9,941 nucleotides of DNA from Dehalococcoidia bacterium (GTDB taxonomy: Bacteria; Chloroflexota; Dehalococcoidia; E44-bin15). The translations under genes and the position numbers were made by a program. The stretch lies in NCBI GenBank assembly GCA_030619615.1, contig JAUXBC010000025.1, positions 1 to 9,941 on the forward strand. Reading direction: 5' to 3'. This document shows, piece by piece, positions 6,602 through 9,941 of the stretch (its first letter is position 1; each line of letters begins with the position of its first letter). The notes beneath the pieces were generated by a model. It made no database searches and had not been told where the DNA came from. It worked only from the letters and a program-made list of their open reading frames with translations.

Positions 6602-6654
6602 GGAAACTCCAAGGCAAGGAGGGCAGGGATAAATACGCTTTATTGAGTGGCTTT

Positions 6655-7884
6655 CTAGCGGGAAAGAGCGGGGGTCTTCAGAACGTAGTCACCCCTCTCA
6701 GTGGGGAAGACCTCTTTAAGGAGCAGGGTTTGTCCCCTCTGGATGGCGGTGAAGCTATACTTCTTTCGAAGGCGGTCGATAACCCTGTCCAGGCGCTCCC
6801 AGCGCTCCGGGGAGGGGTCCCAGAAGCTGAGCTGCCTCTCGTCGCCGACCAGGCTTGATACCCCGATGCCGATAAGGCGCACCCGCTGTCGCCTTTGGCC
6901 AAGTGGTCTCTCCAGAAGCTCGAGCCCAGCATCAAAGATCACCTGGTCAACATTGGTTGCCTCCCTCAGGGTGCGGCTGCGGGTGACGGTGTCAAAATCG
7001 GCATACCTAAGCTTTAGAGTGACACACCTCGCTCGCCTCCCATCACGGCGCAATTCGGCGCCCACCCTTTCACTGAGGTAACGCAGGGTCGCCTTGAGGA
7101 AAGGGTGGTCCAGGGTATCTTCGATGAAGGTAGTCTCCCGGCTTATCGATTTCGCCGCTTGAGGAGGCTCAAACTTCCTGTCATCGATGCCCAGGGCATA
7201 GCGATGGATCGCCTCCCCAAGGATGCCAAAGCTTCCTCTCAAAAGAGAGGCTGGCAGAAGGGCTAGCTCCCCGATAGTGGTGACCCCCATCCCCTTAAGC
7301 ACCTTTTCCGTCTTCGGCCCAACGCAGGGGAGCTTGGCAATGGGAAGGGGGGCCAGGAAGAGGCGCTCCTCCCCTGGGGGCACCTCAAGCAGTCCATCTG
7401 GCTTTGCCACGTCGGAGGCAACCTTGGCCACCATCTTTGAGGTGCCAATGCCTATGGAGGCAGTGATCTTCATTTCGTTCTCTATCCTCTTTTTCATCCT
7501 CAGCGCCGTCTCCGAAGCAGGGCCGTAGAGGGGTTCGAAGCCGGTAAGGTCGAGATAGGCCCCATCAACTCCCACAGGCTCCAGGTAGGGGGTGAAATCG
7601 CCCAAAATGCCCATGAACCTTTCCGAGACTTCACGATAGCGAGGGAAGCTGCCCTTGAGGAAGATGGCTTGAGGGCAGAGGCGATAGGCCTGGGTAAGGG
7701 GCATGCCGGCACAAAGCCCATAGGCCCTCGCCTCATAGGAGGCGGAGGCGACCACTCCGCGCAGCCCGGGCTCACCACCAACCACCACCGGCTTGCCCCT
7801 GAGCTGGGGGTTCAGCACCCGCTCCACGGAGACAAAGAAGGCATCGAGGTCGACATGAAGAATCTTTCGCTGTCTTCCGCACAT
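6655..7884 (-). CDS. dinB: DNA polymerase IV (Y-family, translesion), with altered catalytic motif
   Basis: Y-family polymerase that copies past damaged bases, usually induced by DNA damage. 409 residues, slightly longer than E. coli Pol IV. The palm begins HVDLDAFFVSVE (Asp12 as first metal ligand, Phe17 as steric gate). Fingers show YEARAYGLCAGMP (50-62). The second palm motif reads VGVDGAYLDLTGF: Asp107 is kept, but the following residue, Glu in the usual SIDEAYLD, is Gly108. SIGIGTSKMVAKVASDVAKP and PCVGPKTEKVL (thumb helix-hairpin-helix) follow, then a little-finger domain. QLSFW (351-355) resembles the beta-clamp binding motif, with a further 54 residues after it. ATG 7884 is the only sensible start since HVDLD follows directly; there is no SD. 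The promoter predicts a two-base leader, so the mRNA would be leaderless. Except for the Gly, the conserved positions I checked are intact, arguing against simple decay. A monocistronic unit is likely. Confidence 0.93.
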   Translation of the reverse strand: MCGRQRKILHVDLDAFFVSVERVLNPQLRGKPVVVGGEPGLRGVVASASYEARAYGLCAGMPLTQAYRLCPQAIFLKGSFPRYREVSERFMGILGDFTPYLEPVGVDGAYLDLTGFEPLYGPASETALRMKKRIENEMKITASIGIGTSKMVAKVASDVAKPDGLLEVPPGEERLFLAPLPIAKLPCVGPKTEKVLKGMGVTTIGELALLPASLLRGSFGILGEAIHRYALGIDDRKFEPPQAAKSISRETTFIEDTLDHPFLKATLRYLSERVGAELRRDGRRARCVTLKLRYADFDTVTRSRTLREATNVDQVIFDAGLELLERPLGQRRQRVRLIGIGVSSLVGDERQLSFWDPSPERWERLDRVIDRLRKKYSFTAIQRGQTLLLKEVFPTERGDYVLKTPALSR

Positions 7885-7891
7885 ATGTTCT
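7878..7891 (-). promoter_or_regulatory. Probable LexA/DinR SOS box over the dinB start
   Basis: The minus-strand 14-mer AGAACATATGTGCG matches the Gram-positive-type SOS box (ideal CGAACATATGTTCG) at 12 of 14 positions, with the GAAC-ATAT-GTxC core in place. It lies just downstream of the -10 and covers the predicted transcription start (7886) and the ATG itself, so a bound repressor would block transcription. SOS control of a DinB gene is well established in other bacteria; the operator here is inferred from sequence only. Confidence 0.6.
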
Positions 7892-7892
7892 A

Positions 7893-7921
7893 ATTATAAG
7901 TTGATCAAATCCTCCTGTCAA
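7893..7921 (-). promoter_or_regulatory. Consensus sigma-70 promoter of dinB
   Basis: Minus-strand TTGACA (7921-7916), a 17-base spacer, and TATAAT (7898-7893): all twelve consensus bases and the ideal spacing. The predicted start is the A at 7886, two bases before the ATG. The spacer includes the 8-base palindrome TTGATCAA (7901-7908). A perfect promoter fits a gene normally held off by a repressor. Confidence 0.85.
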
Positions 7922-7940
7922 GAGGTTCCCAAAGGCGATA

Positions 7941-7969
7941 TTGATTTACGTCTGGGAAGCAGGTATACT
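7941..7969 (+). promoter_or_regulatory. Sigma-70 promoter of the EF-Tu-like gene
   Basis: TTGATT (7941-7946), 17 bases, TATACT (7964-7969): 4-of-6 and 5-of-6 matches with ideal spacing. The start would be near 7976, leaving a 16-base leader with the SD AGGGGG at 7981-7986. It is arranged back-to-back with the dinB promoter, the two -35 elements being 19 bases apart. It rules out the longer frame that would begin with the TTG of the -35 element. Confidence 0.65.
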
Positions 7970-7991
7970 AGTTCCAAAAAAGGGGGATCCA

Positions 7992-8246
7992 ATGACGGAA
8001 GAGGAAATCGGAAGGGTGAGCGATTTCTTTGCCCGACCAGTGGTGGCGGGGATCGATCTCACCGCCAGCCTCAGGGTCGGTGACAAGATCCATATCAAGG
8101 GGGCCACCACCGACATGGAGCTCACCGTTGATTCAATGGAAATCAACAATGTAGCGGTAAAGGAAGGCAAGGCGGGGGATGCAATAGGGGTCAAGCTCCC
8201 TGACCGGGTGAGGCGAGGCGACCGGGTTTACAAGGTCATCGAGTGA
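7992..8246 (+). CDS. Small EF-Tu domain-2-like protein (translation elongation factor-like)
   Basis: An 84-residue soluble protein that looks like a free-standing EF-Tu/IF2 beta-barrel domain 2. VAGIDLTASLRVGDKIHIKG corresponds to the GxVxxGxLKVGDxIxIxG strand pattern of translational GTPases. MELTVDSMEINNVAVKEGKA corresponds to V.SM.....V..A..G. GDAIGVKLPDRVRRGDRVYK corresponds to G..V.V.L..V..GD.V.. There is no GTP-binding domain. Such stand-alone proteins are annotated elongation factor-like in archaea and some bacteria; I know of no established function. ATG 7992 has AGGGGG 5 bases upstream and lies just after the promoter. The reading frame extends back to 7941, but that part overlaps the promoter. 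It is the only plus-strand gene here; its last 11 bases overlap the end of ribH, so the two transcripts converge with no room for a terminator between them. Confidence 0.85.
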   Translation: MTEEEIGRVSDFFARPVVAGIDLTASLRVGDKIHIKGATTDMELTVDSMEINNVAVKEGKAGDAIGVKLPDRVRRGDRVYKVIE

Positions 8247-8706
8247 TCGTTTTGACCAGGTTCGCCATCTCGATGGCGCTCACTGCCGCCTGAAAGCCGG
8301 CATTGCCCATTTTCGTTCCCGCTCGCTCGATGGTCTGCTCCAGGGTGTCGGCGGTGACCACCCCATAGAGGACGGGCAGCCCTGTCTCCAGGCCGACCTG
8401 AGCAATCCCCTTGGTCACCTCGGTGGCAATATACTCAAAATGGGGCGTGCCCCCTCTGATCACCGCACCCAGACAGATAATTGCAGCGTATCTTCCCATC
8501 TCTGCCATCTTCTTGGCGATGAGAGGGATCTCGAAGGAGCCCGGCGTCCAGGCAACCTCGATGTCGCCTTCTTTGACACCATGGCGCAAAAGGGCATCCT
8601 TAGCTCCCTCCAGAAGCCTTGTGGTGATGAACTCATTGAAACGGGAGACCACCACCCCAAACTTTAACCCCTCACCAAGAAGCGTCCCTTCATAGCTTTT
8701 GCTCAA
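8236..8706 (-). CDS. ribH: 6,7-dimethyl-8-ribityllumazine synthase
   Basis: This enzyme condenses 5-amino-6-ribitylaminouracil with 3,4-dihydroxy-2-butanone 4-phosphate (made by RibBA next door) to give lumazine, the penultimate step of riboflavin synthesis. At 156 residues it has the normal family length. Motifs: FGVVVSRFNEFITTRLLEGA (N-terminal, Phe23 packing on the pyrimidine), TPGSFEIPL (54-62), CLGAVIRGGTPHFEYI (78-93, with catalytic His89), GVVTADTLEQTIERAGTKMG (115-134, Arg129 for the phosphate). The usual IRGxTxH loop has Gly at the variable position. It begins with TTG at 8706, backed by AAAGGAGG 4 bases upstream; no in-frame ATG fits. It follows ribBA by 51 bases and is probably its co-transcribed partner. 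Its 3' end overlaps the opposite-strand EF-like gene by 11 bases. Confidence 0.95.
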   Translation of the reverse strand: MSKSYEGTLLGEGLKFGVVVSRFNEFITTRLLEGAKDALLRHGVKEGDIEVAWTPGSFEIPLIAKKMAEMGRYAAIICLGAVIRGGTPHFEYIATEVTKGIAQVGLETGLPVLYGVVTADTLEQTIERAGTKMGNAGFQAAVSAIEMANLVKTITR

Positions 8707-8757
8707 GGTTCCTCCTTTTCGATTTTTAGGAAAAGCGAAGTCCTTTCCCCCATTCTA

Positions 8758-9941
8758 TTAAGCCTCCTCTTCGGTCAGCTCCTCCATCTCCAAAAGGTGC
8801 CCCATCTTCTGCTGTTTCGTCTCCAGGTAATGGATGTTAATTGGGTTGGGCGTGGCAATGAGGGGCAACGTCTCCACAACCCTGAGCCCATAGCCCTCAA
8901 GGCCCACCACCTTTTTCGGGTTATTGGTGAGCAGGCGAATGTCGCGAAGCCCGAGGTCCACCAATATCTGGGCCCCGATGCCATAGTCACGAAGGTCAAC
9001 GGGGAAGCCCAGCGATTCGTTGGCCTCCACGGTGTCCATGCCCTGATCCTGAAGGGCATAGGCAGCGATCTTATTGTGCAGCCCGATCCCTCTCCCCTCC
9101 TGCCTCATATAGAGGAAAACCCCCCTCCCCTCCTGGGCAATGGCCTGCATGGCGAGGTCGATCTGGTCGCCGCAATCGCAGCGCAGGCTGCCGAAGATGT
9201 CGCCGGTGAGGCACTCGCTATGTACCCGAACCAGCACCGGCGTCTCCCCGGATATGTCCCCCTTCACCAGGGCTACGTGTTCATCGGGGTCGATGGTGCT
9301 GTTATAGGCAATGGCAACAAAATCACCGTACCTGGTGGGCAGACTAGCCTGAGCCATCCTCCTAACCAGCCTTTCATGGCGTCTGCGATAGGCAATAAGG
9401 TCAGCGACGGTCATCATCTTAATCCCATGCCGCTCTGCCATCGCCTCCAGCTCCGGGAAACGGGCCATGGTGCCATCCTCCGCCATGATCTCGCAGATGA
9501 CCCCGGCAGGGTAAAGCCCGGCGAGCCTTGCCAAATCAACGATGGCCTCGGTATGACCCGCCCTGACCAGCACTCCCCCTTCCTTCGCCCGTAGTGGGAA
9601 GGTATGACCGGGACAGGCCAGGTCCTCAGGGTTGGTAAGGGGGTCAAGCACCGCCTTGATGGTAGCCGCTCGATCATAAGCAGAGATCCCGGTAGTCACC
9701 CTGTGTTTGGCTTCGACGGATACAGTGAAGGCTGTTCCATGCTTTGATGTGTTCTCTCCAACCATCATCGGGATTTTCAGTTCATCCAGCCTCTCCCCAA
9801 CGATGGGCAGGCAAATGAGCCCCCGGGCGTGCTTGGTCATAAAGTTAATCGCCTCCGGGGTGACCTTTTCCGCAGCCATGGCAAGGTCGCCTTCGTTCTC
9901 GCGTTCCTCATCATCAACGATGATGAGGAACCTTCCCGCCC
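8758..9941 (-). CDS. ribBA: Bifunctional DHBP synthase / GTP cyclohydrolase II, N-terminus outside window
   Basis: A fusion that makes both riboflavin precursors: RibB turns ribulose 5-phosphate into 3,4-dihydroxy-2-butanone 4-phosphate, and RibA opens GTP to the pyrimidine. 393 residues are visible. The frame runs past the ATG at 9879 to the window edge, because the RibB active-site stretch FLIIVDDEERENEGDLAMAA straddles that ATG; only about the first 15-20 residues are missing. RibB also shows HRVTTGISAYDRA, PGHTFPLRAKEGGVL and AGHTEA. The RibA half begins near 9325. It has SECLTGDIFGSLRCDCGDQ with the three zinc-ligand Cys (codons near 9213, 9180 and 9174), RQEGRGIGLHNKI (catalytic Arg region) and LLTNNPKKVVGLEGYGL. 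It lies 51 bases upstream of ribH; riboflavin synthase and ribD, if clustered, would be beyond 9941. All key residues I can recognise are present. A leader riboswitch, if any, is out of view. Confidence 0.96.
   Translation of the reverse strand, partial: AGRFLIIVDDEERENEGDLAMAAEKVTPEAINFMTKHARGLICLPIVGERLDELKIPMMVGENTSKHGTAFTVSVEAKHRVTTGISAYDRAATIKAVLDPLTNPEDLACPGHTFPLRAKEGGVLVRAGHTEAIVDLARLAGLYPAGVICEIMAEDGTMARFPELEAMAERHGIKMMTVADLIAYRRRHERLVRRMAQASLPTRYGDFVAIAYNSTIDPDEHVALVKGDISGETPVLVRVHSECLTGDIFGSLRCDCGDQIDLAMQAIAQEGRGVFLYMRQEGRGIGLHNKIAAYALQDQGMDTVEANESLGFPVDLRDYGIGAQILVDLGLRDIRLLTNNPKKVVGLEGYGLRVVETLPLIATPNPINIHYLETKQQKMGHLLEMEELTEEEA

Noticed and set aside
6601..6654. Rho-independent terminator after dinB
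   Set aside because: Only a 4-bp CTCC/GGAG pairing and no following T-run, so it is not a credible terminator.
7901..7908. TTGATCAA palindrome as an operator
   Set aside because: An isolated 8-base palindrome without flanking symmetry is too short to claim as a binding site; noted only as part of the dinB promoter spacer.
7941..7991. Longer EF-like protein starting with TTG at 7941
   Set aside because: The TTG is the -35 hexamer of a good promoter whose predicted start is near 7976; the 84-residue form from ATG 7992 has an SD and matches the domain.
8797..9594. Long plus-strand open frame (265 codons) opposite ribBA
   Set aside because: It is the antisense shadow of a clearly conserved gene; its translation shows no family motif and is the product of the biased codon use of ribBA.

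Overview
The window is a bacterial chromosome segment, densely packed and fairly GC-rich. Bacterial origin is shown by sigma-70 type promoters (TTGACA, 17-base spacer, TATAAT or TATAGT), strong Shine-Dalgarno sequences and a fused RibBA. Two small families here (DUF166 and an EF-Tu-domain-like miniprotein) are, to my knowledge, shared by archaea and deep-branching anaerobic bacteria such as Chloroflexota. A Chloroflexota-like or other uncultivated anaerobic lineage is my guess, not a demonstration.

Layout from right to left (nearly everything is on the minus strand). At 8236-9941 are two riboflavin genes, ribBA (5' end outside the window) and ribH. At 7992-8246 the only plus-strand gene, an 84-residue EF-Tu domain-2-like protein, runs tail-to-tail into ribH with an 11-base overlap. 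At 6655-7884 is dinB (DNA polymerase IV). It has a consensus promoter, a LexA-type SOS box lying over the transcription and translation start, and an unusual Glu-to-Gly change in the catalytic motif. At 6402-6601 a second strong promoter and a leader of about 160 bases precede a B12-dependent acyl-CoA mutase cluster. That cluster reads large mutase subunit (4659-6401), separate B12-binding subunit (4178-4582), MeaB G-protein chaperone (3164-4138), MmgE/PrpD family protein (1794-3143), family III CoA-transferase (562-1776), a broken ~60-codon ORF (364-548), and a DUF166 protein running off the left end.

The mutase cluster is the most interesting part. The large subunit keeps the mutase scaffold and the Arg that in methylmalonyl-CoA mutase holds the substrate carboxylate. 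Three pocket-forming segments do not match the canonical methylmalonyl-CoA mutase motifs. With a CoA-transferase that could load CoA, a mutase that rearranges the carbon skeleton, and a PrpD-family lyase, the operon looks like a short catabolic route for a branched or dicarboxylic acid whose identity cannot be read from the sequence. No methylmalonyl-CoA epimerase, propionyl-CoA carboxylase, tRNA, rRNA, transposase or CRISPR array is visible.
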